NCBI RefSeq assembly: GCF_900142475.1
Contig: NZ_FRAY01000005.1
Coordinates: 248,001-312,000 of the forward strand
Length of the DNA: 64,000 nucleotides
Origin: Fibrobacter sp. UWH4
GTDB taxonomy: Bacteria > Fibrobacterota > Fibrobacteria > Fibrobacterales > Fibrobacteraceae
Direction of reading: 5' to 3'
The notes under the pieces were generated by a model. The model worked only from the letters and a program-made list of their open reading frames with translations. It did not search any database and was not told the origin of the DNA. The stretch's first letter is position 1. Every line of letters starts with the position of its first letter. Below, in pieces: positions 28,172-36,670 of the stretch. Both the position numbers and the translations under genes were made by a program.

Positions 28172-29515
28172 CTAAATCTCGTAAAAATTCTTTCGTTCGT
28201 TGAACTGCTGCATGATGTATGCCATCTGGATGCTTTCGCGGCGTCTTAGACGTGCTGAAGAGAAACGGTGGTTCAAAACGCAGCTGATGAACTCCTGGAC
28301 TTCGTAGCGAAGTCCAAATCCGTCCCATTTGTAGAAAAACTTCTTGTTGTCGTTAGGATTTTCGTAACGCAGTTCAAAGTAGTCCGTTTTCCACCAGGGT
28401 GCGGGAACATAGGCGTAGCCTTTGGTCCCGGAAATGACCAGGTCGCCTTCGGTTTTTACGCCCAGGCCTACCTTGAAGGAACAAACGGCCTTGGGATAGC
28501 GGAAAACACCCTTGGTGTGGATGTCCACGCCGTTTTCGATGCGTGAGAAAAGCTGCAGGCTTTCGTACTGAATGCCCATCAGCTTGAGAATGGGAAGTAA
28601 CGGGTATGACCCCTGCTCGAACATGGCTCCGCCGGCCTGCTTCGGGTCGAATTCGCGCCCCCCTTTGTCCAGCAGCTGCGAAAGGGATGCCTCAATGTCG
28701 ACGACTTCGCCGATCAGTCCGGACTTGATCATGACCATCAGGTGGTTGAAGGCGGGGCAATGAGCGGTCTTGTTGGCTTCCATCAAAATAAGACCGTTAG
28801 ATTCGGCGAAATTATACAGTTCCTTTGCCTGCAATCCGTCAAGGACGAGGGGTGTTTCGCAAAGGACATGCTTCTTGGCTAGGAGGGAATCCTTGATGCA
28901 CCGGTAATGTTCCAGGTGCGGGGTCGCCACGTAAACAGCGTCAACCCGGCTGTAGAAATCATCAAGGCTCTTGCAGGGGGTGATACCATCGAATTGCTTT
29001 GCGAAAGTGGAACATTTTTCAAAATCTGTATCGTAGGCGGCAGAAATGCTCACTCCGCTCACGACTTGCGCTTCGCTGGGGAAGCGGTTGGCGACACGGC
29101 CGCAACCGATGATACCCACCCTGACGATGTCCTGGGTTTCTTCGCGGAGCATAGTAGAGGAAATCCCCTCGGTGCGGGGAAGGTATACGACCTGACAGAA
29201 TTCGTTCAGATAGTCGAATTTGCCTTCCCAGTCGGAACCGATGGCGAAAATGTCCACATTGTATTTCTGGACATCGTCAATTTTTTGGCCGACGTAATCT
29301 TCGATGATGATTTGGTCGGCAATTCCGGTCGCTTTTACGGCCTCGACTCGTTCAAGAACGTTGTTGCGTACATTGAGTTTTCCTCGGTCGCGGTCAAAAT
29401 TGTCATTGGTGACACCAACAATCAAGTAGTCACCAAGAGCCTTTGCTCGTTTCAGCAAATTGATGTGCCCCTGGTGTAGTAGGTCGTATGTTCCGTAAGT
29501 AATGACTTTTTTCAT
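28172..29515 (-). CDS. Cytidylyltransferase fused to Gfo/Idh/MocA oxidoreductase-like domain
   Basis: 447 residues from the ATG at 29515; an in-frame ATG lies 24 bases further upstream and neither has a clear ribosome binding site. Residues 1-130 are a TagD-like domain ([18 protein letters not shown], later [10 protein letters not shown]). Residues about 132-447 are a Gfo/Idh/MocA domain ([15 protein letters not shown]). In place of the family EKP motif it has ETP (LCETPLVL), so the lysine is missing, which may mean altered or lost dehydrogenase activity. The fusion suggests that activation and modification of the same small molecule are linked. The neighbours are the aminotransferase gene (8 bases) and, divergently, a glycosyltransferase. 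Confidence 0.87.
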   Translation of the reverse strand: MKKVITYGTYDLLHQGHINLLKRAKALGDYLIVGVTNDNFDRDRGKLNVRNNVLERVEAVKATGIADQIIIEDYVGQKIDDVQKYNVDIFAIGSDWEGKFDYLNEFCQVVYLPRTEGISSTMLREETQDIVRVGIIGCGRVANRFPSEAQVVSGVSISAAYDTDFEKCSTFAKQFDGITPCKSLDDFYSRVDAVYVATPHLEHYRCIKDSLLAKKHVLCETPLVLDGLQAKELYNFAESNGLILMEANKTAHCPAFNHLMVMIKSGLIGEVVDIEASLSQLLDKGGREFDPKQAGGAMFEQGSYPLLPILKLMGIQYESLQLFSRIENGVDIHTKGVFRYPKAVCSFKVGLGVKTEGDLVISGTKGYAYVPAPWWKTDYFELRYENPNDNKKFFYKWDGFGLRYEVQEFISCVLNHRFSSARLRRRESIQMAYIMQQFNERKNFYEI

Positions 29516-29590
29516 GAGATCAAGTTTTTCTTGTACCATAATCAAATATAGAAAATTGGGAAAAAAGCTATTATTGGACTATAGAATACT

Positions 29591-30655
29591 ATGAAGATCG
29601 TACACCTTTTATGGGGCCTTGCTACTGGCGGCATTGAAAATATGCTGGTGGATATCGTCAACCAACAGGTTGAGGGTAATGAAATATCGTTAATTGTGAT
29701 CAACAATATGCTAGACGAGTCCATTCAGGCCCGTTTAGACAAGCGTATCCATATCTATTGTTGTGGCCGTAAAGTCAAAAGCAAGAATCCGCTCCCGATC
29801 CTCAAGCTCAATTATTTCCTTAGAAAGATTCGACCTGACATTGTCCATGCCCATTATGATGAAATGGCAAAATTTGTTTTCGGCAAGTGGACGATGGTGC
29901 GTACCATTCACAATACCACGAATGATTTTGACGAATCGAAGTATTTCAAAGCTTGCTACGCAATATCGAAAGCGGTTCAGGAAGAATGGATGCAGGCTGG
30001 TAAGGAATCGATTCTAGTTGAAAATGGGATTCCCTGCGATAGTATCAATTGTGAAAAGACGGGGCTTTTTAACGACGGTTTGCTGCATTTTGTTCAGGTG
30101 TCAAGGCTTTATATCAAGCAAAAAGGCCAAGATATCCTTTTAAAGGCCCTCGCCGAAATCAAGAATAATAATTTGTGCAAAATAAATTTTAAAATGCACT
30201 TTGTCGGCGATGGTTCCAGCAGGGAACTGTTGCAGAACATGACGAAAACCCTGGGAATTGAAGACTTGGTGCTTTTCGAAGGCAACAAGCCTAGGAAATG
30301 GATTTACGAGAATCTCTGTAATTTTGATTTGTTTATCCAACCTTCACGTTATGAGGGATTTGGCTTGACCGTTGCCGAGGCGATGGTGGCTAAAGTTCCT
30401 GTATTGTCGAGTAATATCGAAGGCCCCGTAGAAATTATGTCGGTCGTCAAGGATGGCGCTAAGCAACTGCTAGGCTATACGTTTGAGTCTGAAAATTCCG
30501 AAGATCTTGCCCGTCAAATTGCCGCTTTTGTGCAACAGGGCCGTCATGAAGAAAACATCGAATTCGGCCGTCAGCATGTCATGCGAAATTACAGTATCAA
30601 GAAGACGGCGCTACAATATTTGGACGAATACCGCAAAGTTATCGCCTATAGGTGA
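29591..30655 (+). CDS. Glycosyltransferase family 4
   Basis: 354 residues. The N-terminus IVHLLWGLATGGIENMLVDIVNQ is typical of GT4 enzymes of glycan loci. The donor domain shows VSRLYIKQKGQDILLKAL, FVGDGSSRELL and the acidic QPSRYEGFGLTVAEAMVAKVPVL. Divergent from the cytidylyltransferase-fusion gene, with a 75-base AT-rich gap that must hold both promoters. The last 10 bases overlap the end of the convergent CotH gene. Confidence 0.88.
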   Translation: MKIVHLLWGLATGGIENMLVDIVNQQVEGNEISLIVINNMLDESIQARLDKRIHIYCCGRKVKSKNPLPILKLNYFLRKIRPDIVHAHYDEMAKFVFGKWTMVRTIHNTTNDFDESKYFKACYAISKAVQEEWMQAGKESILVENGIPCDSINCEKTGLFNDGLLHFVQVSRLYIKQKGQDILLKALAEIKNNNLCKINFKMHFVGDGSSRELLQNMTKTLGIEDLVLFEGNKPRKWIYENLCNFDLFIQPSRYEGFGLTVAEAMVAKVPVLSSNIEGPVEIMSVVKDGAKQLLGYTFESENSEDLARQIAAFVQQGRHEENIEFGRQHVMRNYSIKKTALQYLDEYRKVIAYR

Positions 30656-31872
30656 TTGTCTATCCAATCCATTCGCTGGTTGATCCAGCTGTTGAGTGAA
30701 TCAACAGCTTCGTCGTAGCTGTCGTAGGCTTCCTTGTAGGTCCAGTTTTCGGTGTTTTCGAGCACGGGCCAGCGCTTGAATTCGTTTTTGGTGACCGGTG
30801 CGAGTTCATTGGCGTACTTTCGGATAGAATCGGGGAACGTGGCGAAGAAATCACGGTGGTCTTTCCAGTAACGGACTGCTTCTTGCCAGTACTTTTCTCG
30901 TTTGAAAATAAGGCCGTTCCAGCCGCTTGGGCGTATATACCAGTCGGTCACGGAGCGAAGGGATTTAGTTTCCCAGTTTCCGTAGGCCACGTCAAAATCC
31001 CAGACGGGACCGAGACGTATAACGTCTCCTTTTTGCCAAGTCAAGAAAATGCTTCGTCTAAAGGCTCCGTCCATATTCTTGGAGAGTTCCTGAATCCAGT
31101 AGTAGCGTAAGTAATCCTCGAAATCGAGGTAGTCTGTAATTTCGCCTTTTGGATTGTCGCTTCCCAGAAAACTTTCAAATTGGCTTAGAGCTTTCTTGAT
31201 GAGTGCTGTCGAGGAATCGGTTGGCTCCTTGGGCGACTTGATTTCGAATTTGGTGCCTTGTTCAGTGACGACGAAGTGTTCTCCGCCATGTTCCGTAGGG
31301 CCTCTTTCGAGTAGGAAGGAACTGCCACTTTGAGGAATGTTGACTCGGTGCTCGCCAACCTTGACTGTCTCGACCAGTTGGTAGACACCTTGGTATTGCC
31401 TGTTCAGATAAAGTTCGACGAATTTGCTTCTCGGGGTGTATTCGTCGCCGAGCCAACCTGCAAGTTTGTATGTGATAAAGTTCTTGAGGAGTGTCTTGTC
31501 GGCGGAATTGCCGATGAGAGCCCATTCCTTGTCTTTGGACATTCCCAGAAGTTCCTGTTTTTTTTCGAATTTGATCTTGTAACCGGGCTTGGGCATTCCC
31601 GTGAAACTGGAGTTTCCGCGGCCCTTGATGGTCAAATCAAGGACGTCGCTTTCGGGGGCGTCTTTGCCGTATATTTGTAACTTTGCGGGAATCTTGGTTT
31701 CGCGATCGCGAATCTGCGTGAAGTCCTCTGTCTCGATGACAAGTCGCGGCAAGTCTGCATAGGGGTACTCCGAATCGTCAATGGGTAGGTAACCGGGCGC
31801 GCTCTCGGGATCGTTCCAGACGCAGGAACAGAGAAAAAAAAACAGGAATATGGTTGCCATGCGAAACAACAT
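30646..31872 (-). CDS. CotH-kinase family lipoprotein (second copy)
   Basis: 408 residues. The signal peptide ends in a lipobox (FFFLCSC). The CotH domain begins about residue 70 with LTIKGRGNSSFTGMPKPGYKIKF and continues with WALIGNSADKTLLKNFITYKLA, VELYLNRQYQGVYQLVETVKV, SFLLERG, LSKNMDGAFRRSIF and VWDFDVAYGN, where the aspartates correspond to the CotH metal site. It lacks the lamin-tail and chitobiase-like domains of the copy at 9.6-12.4 kb. It is probably an extracytoplasmic protein kinase or phosphoryl-transfer enzyme anchored by lipid; the substrate is unknown. Confidence 0.85.
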   Translation of the reverse strand: MLFRMATIFLFFFLCSCVWNDPESAPGYLPIDDSEYPYADLPRLVIETEDFTQIRDRETKIPAKLQIYGKDAPESDVLDLTIKGRGNSSFTGMPKPGYKIKFEKKQELLGMSKDKEWALIGNSADKTLLKNFITYKLAGWLGDEYTPRSKFVELYLNRQYQGVYQLVETVKVGEHRVNIPQSGSSFLLERGPTEHGGEHFVVTEQGTKFEIKSPKEPTDSSTALIKKALSQFESFLGSDNPKGEITDYLDFEDYLRYYWIQELSKNMDGAFRRSIFLTWQKGDVIRLGPVWDFDVAYGNWETKSLRSVTDWYIRPSGWNGLIFKREKYWQEAVRYWKDHRDFFATFPDSIRKYANELAPVTKNEFKRWPVLENTENWTYKEAYDSYDEAVDSLNSWINQRMDWIDNHL

Positions 31873-31936
31873 ACTGAAAATTTAACAACTGTATCTGTTG
31901 GCGTTGTTTTGAAGTTAACGGTGTATGGGTGGGGAG

Positions 31937-31955
31937 TGCCTTTATAAGGCATTTT
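31937..31955 (+). terminator. Short hairpin with T-run in the leader of the FGE-like gene
   Basis: TGCCTT-TAT-AAGGCA (31937-31951) is followed by TTTT. It lies between divergent genes, so it is not a normal gene end. It may be a leader hairpin. Confidence 0.3.
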
Positions 31956-32002
31956 CTGCAACGTTGAATTACAATCTGGTAAAAAAAACTTACCTTATTG
32001 CT

Positions 32003-34882
32003 ATGAAAGAGAAAATTTATTTTATCAAAATGTCGCTTTTGGTGGCATTGATTGTTGCCGCTTGTAGTAATTCCGAACCTTATCAGGAAGGGGGCTGTGG
32101 TAGCTGTTCGACAGTGCTGGACGATGTTGGGAATCTCGCAGATATGCTTCTTGTTGCTGGATCCAACGATGTTGTTAAACTCGGGAGCAACGCCCCTGGG
32201 TCAAAATTAAATGAGAAACCTGAAATGAAGGTTGTGTTGGACTATGATTATTATTTAGATGCTCATGAAACCACCTGTGGTGATTATGTTTTGTTCATGA
32301 AGGAATATGGAGCGAAAGAAAGTTTTGCTCGGAATTTTAAATGCTTTGAAGATTCTCTTCCTATTGTGGATGTGACTTATTTTGATGCGGTCCTTTTTGC
32401 TAATGCTAAAAGCGTTGCCGACGGAATGGATTCGGTGTATAGTTATTCTAACGCCTTTTTTGATGAAAGTGGCCACTGTACGGATTTGAAAGGCCTTGTT
32501 TTTCATGTGGATCGGAAAGGCTTTCGTTTGCCAACAGAAGCGGAATGGGTGAAAGCGGCTGCGAGTGACTTTGATGTCCGGAGCAGTTGGAATAATGAAA
32601 ACTCTGAATTTAAATCTCATGAAGTGTGCTCGCGAAAAATGGATAAGCGTGGTTTCTGTGATTTAGCTGGGAATGTAATGGAATGGGTTAATGACTGGCT
32701 AGGAGTTTTTCGCGATACGACTGTATCGAATTATGTCGGAGCTCCTGATGGCGGTTCCCTTGGTGAACGGGTTATAAAAGGGGGTGCGTTCAATGCGGAT
32801 CCCTCCAATATTAATACGTATAGTCGAGGAGATGTCTATACAGTTACTTCATCTACAAGAACAAATTATGTAGGTTTCCGCTTGGCGATTGGAACTATTC
32901 CGAATGCGGTTTGGATGGGTGCTGATGGTGTCCCAAAGACAAGTATCGTTAATTTGTTGTCGTCATCTACAGATATCTATTCTTATACGAAGTCATATAA
33001 TGTTAAACTTGCTTTTAGGAATGATGAAACGGGAAATGTCGCGTTTATTGATTATGCCGATGGCGCACAATCTGTGATAGAAATTCAGGATACAATCGAT
33101 GCTTATCATCCTGAAATTTCCCCTGATGGAAATAAGGTAGCTTTCTGCACCAAATTGGAAGGCGTTGCAGGAAAATCGGCTTTGTATGTTCGTGATTTAG
33201 ATGTAAATGGTCGTGGGCTTGTTAGACTTGATGTTGCAAGCGCCTCAATTCCACGATGGAGTGTCCTAGAAAACGGAGATACGGTCATCACGTATGTGAC
33301 TGATGCAGGAAGTAATCAAAACGAAGTGACTTGGAAAAAATATAGTACATGGCAGGTTCCTTTTTCAAGAGGGACTTTTGGTTCTCCTAAAAAAATAATG
33401 GATGGCTCCTTTCATGGAGGAGTTAGCAAAGACGGAAGTTTTGCTGTGACTGGATCGCAATTACTTAGGATTCGCATAAATTCAAAAGATTCCTTGTGGT
33501 ACAATGGCGAACAGGCTTGCAATGTGTCTATGGCTCAGGACGATAGTAAACGTACGGCGTTCCTTGACTTTGGTGGAAAAACGGGACAAGCTTATGTGGG
33601 GCACAGATACGGGGTTCACCAAAATATATTGATTGCTGATAGCACGGGTAAGTTAATTCAATATGTAACGGCTCCAGTCGGATATGCTTTTGACCATAGT
33701 GAATGGGCGGTTGGTAGTGTGAAAGAAAATATTGTAGCGACATTAACAAATCCGGATGGTGCGCATAAGAAAATCGTGCTTGTAAACCTTGAGGAAGGGG
33801 TGTTGTTAGATCTTGCTGAAGGAAATGAATTGTGGCATCCGAGTATTTGGATTAAGGGTGGGAACTCAGCGCTTTCTAGCAGTGGCACAAATGAAGGTGT
33901 CTCGTCTAGCAGTGCTGTCATGGAGTTGGATGACAAACAATCAAGTAGCTCAATAATTAATTACGAATTTGATCCAGATAGTGTAGGAATGTACTATAAT
34001 AATTCTGGAGCATGCAGTTATGCCTTATATTATCGGTACAAAATGGAATTTCTTTGGCAATATAAGGATTCTGCTAATGTTGTCATTGTTGGTTCATCTA
34101 GATCGTATTATGGTGTGATGCCGCAGAAGTTTAAAAAACCAATAATCGCTGTGAATTTAGCTGTTCCAACAGGTATTATGAGAGGAAGTAAATATTTTCT
34201 GGATAATTATGTAATTCCTCATTATGGACATCTAAAGGCTATTGTCATATCGCTTGATTTAGACCGCTCTGATGATTTGGGACTTGCTGATTATAACCTT
34301 TTTTATAAAACATACGAGTCGTATTCGGGGTATGTTTATGATAAAAAGCATGATTTTTGGAAAGGCTACAATACTAATAAATTGTATGATGCTACTTATA
34401 ATGCGCTTGGATCAAATGAACTTGCTTCGACGTTGCGTCCAACGGCTGGTTATCCTTCTGGAAGTGGCTACTCTAGTTGGGGAAATCCCTTTGTTCAGAA
34501 TGATTCAAATTCTATTTCAGCTAAATCGCCTGTTTTTGAGACGAATTTTAATATGCTGAAGGATTTGGCTAAGACATGTCAAGAAAATAATATCGTTTTG
34601 GTGGGTGTGTTTTTCCCGTTGAATCCTAAGTATCGTGAAACGGGGGCTTATGGAAGGCACGGCCTTCGCAGGAGTGAGGCTCCTGCCATAATTGAGAAAA
34701 TACAGAAATTAAATGAGGCTTATCCGAACTTTATTATATTTGATGAAAATAAAATGGGAAACCATGATTACACAGATGAAATGGCTCGAGATACGGACCA
34801 TCTAGGCGATTTAGGGGCTGCTCAAATGAGCTTGCGTTTGGATTCTCTATTGCAGAATCAAAATATAAATTGGGAAGAATAA
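32003..34882 (+). CDS. Large lipoprotein: FGE-sulfatase-like domain, beta-propeller-like region, SGNH-like domain
   Basis: 959 residues from the ATG at 32003. The signal peptide ends in a lipobox (IVAAC). Residues about 50-300 form a formylglycine-generating-enzyme-like domain (DAHETTCGDYVLFM, GFRLPTEAEWVKAA, CDLAGNVMEWVNDW, RVIKGGAFN, TNYVGFRLAI). Residues about 325-600 contain TolB/WD-like strands (AYHPEISPDGNKVAFCT, HSEWAVG, LWHPSIW). After a Ser-rich linker comes a C-terminal SGNH-like domain with VIVGSSRSYYG and DTDHLGDLGAAQ. The size, lipobox and FGE-like start recall the Fibrobacter paralogous family TIGR02171, whose function is unknown; that assignment is from memory. It is clearly more AT-rich than the genes on either side. 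Confidence 0.75.
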   Translation: MKEKIYFIKMSLLVALIVAACSNSEPYQEGGCGSCSTVLDDVGNLADMLLVAGSNDVVKLGSNAPGSKLNEKPEMKVVLDYDYYLDAHETTCGDYVLFMKEYGAKESFARNFKCFEDSLPIVDVTYFDAVLFANAKSVADGMDSVYSYSNAFFDESGHCTDLKGLVFHVDRKGFRLPTEAEWVKAAASDFDVRSSWNNENSEFKSHEVCSRKMDKRGFCDLAGNVMEWVNDWLGVFRDTTVSNYVGAPDGGSLGERVIKGGAFNADPSNINTYSRGDVYTVTSSTRTNYVGFRLAIGTIPNAVWMGADGVPKTSIVNLLSSSTDIYSYTKSYNVKLAFRNDETGNVAFIDYADGAQSVIEIQDTIDAYHPEISPDGNKVAFCTKLEGVAGKSALYVRDLDVNGRGLVRLDVASASIPRWSVLENGDTVITYVTDAGSNQNEVTWKKYSTWQVPFSRGTFGSPKKIMDGSFHGGVSKDGSFAVTGSQLLRIRINSKDSLWYNGEQACNVSMAQDDSKRTAFLDFGGKTGQAYVGHRYGVHQNILIADSTGKLIQYVTAPVGYAFDHSEWAVGSVKENIVATLTNPDGAHKKIVLVNLEEGVLLDLAEGNELWHPSIWIKGGNSALSSSGTNEGVSSSSAVMELDDKQSSSSIINYEFDPDSVGMYYNNSGACSYALYYRYKMEFLWQYKDSANVVIVGSSRSYYGVMPQKFKKPIIAVNLAVPTGIMRGSKYFLDNYVIPHYGHLKAIVISLDLDRSDDLGLADYNLFYKTYESYSGYVYDKKHDFWKGYNTNKLYDATYNALGSNELASTLRPTAGYPSGSGYSSWGNPFVQNDSNSISAKSPVFETNFNMLKDLAKTCQENNIVLVGVFFPLNPKYRETGAYGRHGLRRSEAPAIIEKIQKLNEAYPNFIIFDENKMGNHDYTDEMARDTDHLGDLGAAQMSLRLDSLLQNQNINWEE

Positions 34883-34926
34883 TTTAACGACTTGTTTAGT
34901 AGGATGTTTTTTTAAATTTGAGGAGA

Positions 34927-35745
34927 ATGTTGTTTCGACGATTGTTCTGGTTTTTGCCGCTAGTTCCCCTCTCGCTTTTTGCCCGCGAGACGGTTTCACC
35001 GGTGCGCGCTCCCGAAAGTTTTGTGCTGCTGGGGGCCATTGCGGAACTCCGCGATGATGTTTATAGTGGCGATATCAATGTGGCGGGGGAGTATGCGCCC
35101 TGCAACTGCTTTAGCATCTATGGGGATTTTGCCTACCGACTCGTAAGTTACGAGTGGAATACGATGGCGCACGACCAGATTCACGAGATGGTGAACTTGC
35201 AGGTGAACGGGCTCAACGAATCGTACCTGGGCATGAAACTGGCGCCTTTCCCGTTTGCAGGCGTCGATGTCAGCTGGAGGTTTCCGCCGCGTGAAGGTTC
35301 CCGCGTGAACCGTTTCCATCGGCTGGGCGTTTCGCCTTTTGGCCTCTATGAATTCTCGCGGAACATGACTCTCGGTGCTGCGGCGGAATACTTTACTTTC
35401 CTCGAAGAACGCGACTTTCAGCCGGGCGACGAGCTTGGCCTCAAGGGATCTATTTCGTGGAAGTTCCTGTGGGATCGTGACGATCATTCGGGCTGGAAAT
35501 TCGACTATGTTTTCCTGTACCGCTGGCGAATCCAGGAATCCGAAAACTTGAGTCTGCAGAAACCATATCGCAATATGGATGACCTTTATCGCGGGTACAA
35601 GATGCGCCTAGATGCGGCGCGTTATTTTTCTTCGTTCGGCAACTCTCTCGGCGTAGCCCTTTTCTACGAGATGAATCGCGGGTACCTGTTCGGGATGGAA
35701 ACGGGGCACACTTTAGGTTTGTATGCAAAGTTCTTGTTCCTATAA
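34927..35745 (+). CDS. Probable outer-membrane beta-barrel protein
   Basis: About 272 residues from the ATG at 34927, which has GAGG close upstream; a TTG at 34918 is possible. The signal peptide (FWFLPLVPLSLFA) is followed by repeated amphipathic strands (FSIYGDFAYRLVSYEW, AGVDVSWRFP, MTLGAAAEYFTFL, FDYVFLYRWRIQ) and the final strand GLYAKFLFL ends in a hydrophobic residue, as in outer-membrane barrels. No family is recognised. Its GC content returns to the genomic average after the AT-rich gene before it. It overlaps the next gene by 23 bases. Confidence 0.65.
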   Translation: MLFRRLFWFLPLVPLSLFARETVSPVRAPESFVLLGAIAELRDDVYSGDINVAGEYAPCNCFSIYGDFAYRLVSYEWNTMAHDQIHEMVNLQVNGLNESYLGMKLAPFPFAGVDVSWRFPPREGSRVNRFHRLGVSPFGLYEFSRNMTLGAAAEYFTFLEERDFQPGDELGLKGSISWKFLWDRDDHSGWKFDYVFLYRWRIQESENLSLQKPYRNMDDLYRGYKMRLDAARYFSSFGNSLGVALFYEMNRGYLFGMETGHTLGLYAKFLFL

Positions 35746-36670
35746 GGCGGTCTTGATTGGTAACGGTACCATGGGGCAGCGGCACAAGCGGCTGTTCGAA
35801 GAAGTCGGTGTAGAATTTATCGGTGTCGTGGACACTGCAACCGAGGCGGCAACCCTGTTTGAACAAATCGCTGCCGGAGCCCTGGCTCCTGATTTTGCCA
35901 TTGTCGCGTCTCCTGCGGTAACGCACGATGAATACGTGAAAAAATGCATCGACATAAAGCTCCCTGTGCTTGTGGAAAAGCCGGTTTTCGTCTCGGCTGT
36001 TGCAGCGATGGAATACCAGAAACTTGCCCTTGAACGGAACGCGTTTGTCTTTGTCGGCCATTCGGAACGTTACAACCCTGCGATCGAGAATTTTTCGAAA
36101 ACGGTCTTTTTTAAGGAGATGCGGGAATACTTGAAATATTGGTATCTGCAGAAAAAAGATGCGGGCCCGGTGAGTTTCAAGTTTACGCGAACGCATGGGT
36201 TTTCGCCGCGCAACCGCGATGTCCCCGTGGAATACGACCTGATGATTCACGACATGGACTTGCTTAGTTTCTTTGGCGACAAGAACGCCATGATGTACAA
36301 GTCGTTTCGTTGCGAGGAATTGTCTGACGACCGTGTCCACGCTTTCTATGACTTGAGGACGCTCAAGGCTGAATTTATCGCAGACCGAAACTCCGCCAAG
36401 GATTCCCGTATGGTAGAAATTTCGATGAACGGCCTTTCTACATCACTGGATCTGGGGGCCTATCGAAACGGCAATCCGGCGTATGCGCTGCAAAAGGAGC
36501 ATCAGGCATTTCTAAATTATTTGAACTCGTACAGGAATTCGGCGCAAGACGAGGTTCACGAGTACGATTGGTATGGAGACTTTTACGACGCCTGCAACGC
36601 GGTCATAATGGTTTCGTTGATTGGTGAAGTGTACAGAAAGGGGAGAGCGGATGAATCCGATGCAAAATAA
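35723..36670 (+). CDS. Gfo/Idh/MocA-family oxidoreductase
   Basis: 315 residues. A Rossmann start AVLIGNGTMGQRHKRLF, then IVASPAVTHDEYVKKCID, the EKP motif (VLVEKPVFVS), VGHSERYNPAI and the C-terminal-domain MIHDMDLLSFFG match the family and keep the catalytic lysine and histidine region. Members are NAD(P)-dependent sugar or inositol dehydrogenases. It overlaps the preceding barrel-like gene and the following sppA gene (20 bases), so all three are probably one operon. The substrate is unknown. Confidence 0.83.
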   Translation: MQSSCSYKAVLIGNGTMGQRHKRLFEEVGVEFIGVVDTATEAATLFEQIAAGALAPDFAIVASPAVTHDEYVKKCIDIKLPVLVEKPVFVSAVAAMEYQKLALERNAFVFVGHSERYNPAIENFSKTVFFKEMREYLKYWYLQKKDAGPVSFKFTRTHGFSPRNRDVPVEYDLMIHDMDLLSFFGDKNAMMYKSFRCEELSDDRVHAFYDLRTLKAEFIADRNSAKDSRMVEISMNGLSTSLDLGAYRNGNPAYALQKEHQAFLNYLNSYRNSAQDEVHEYDWYGDFYDACNAVIMVSLIGEVYRKGRADESDAK

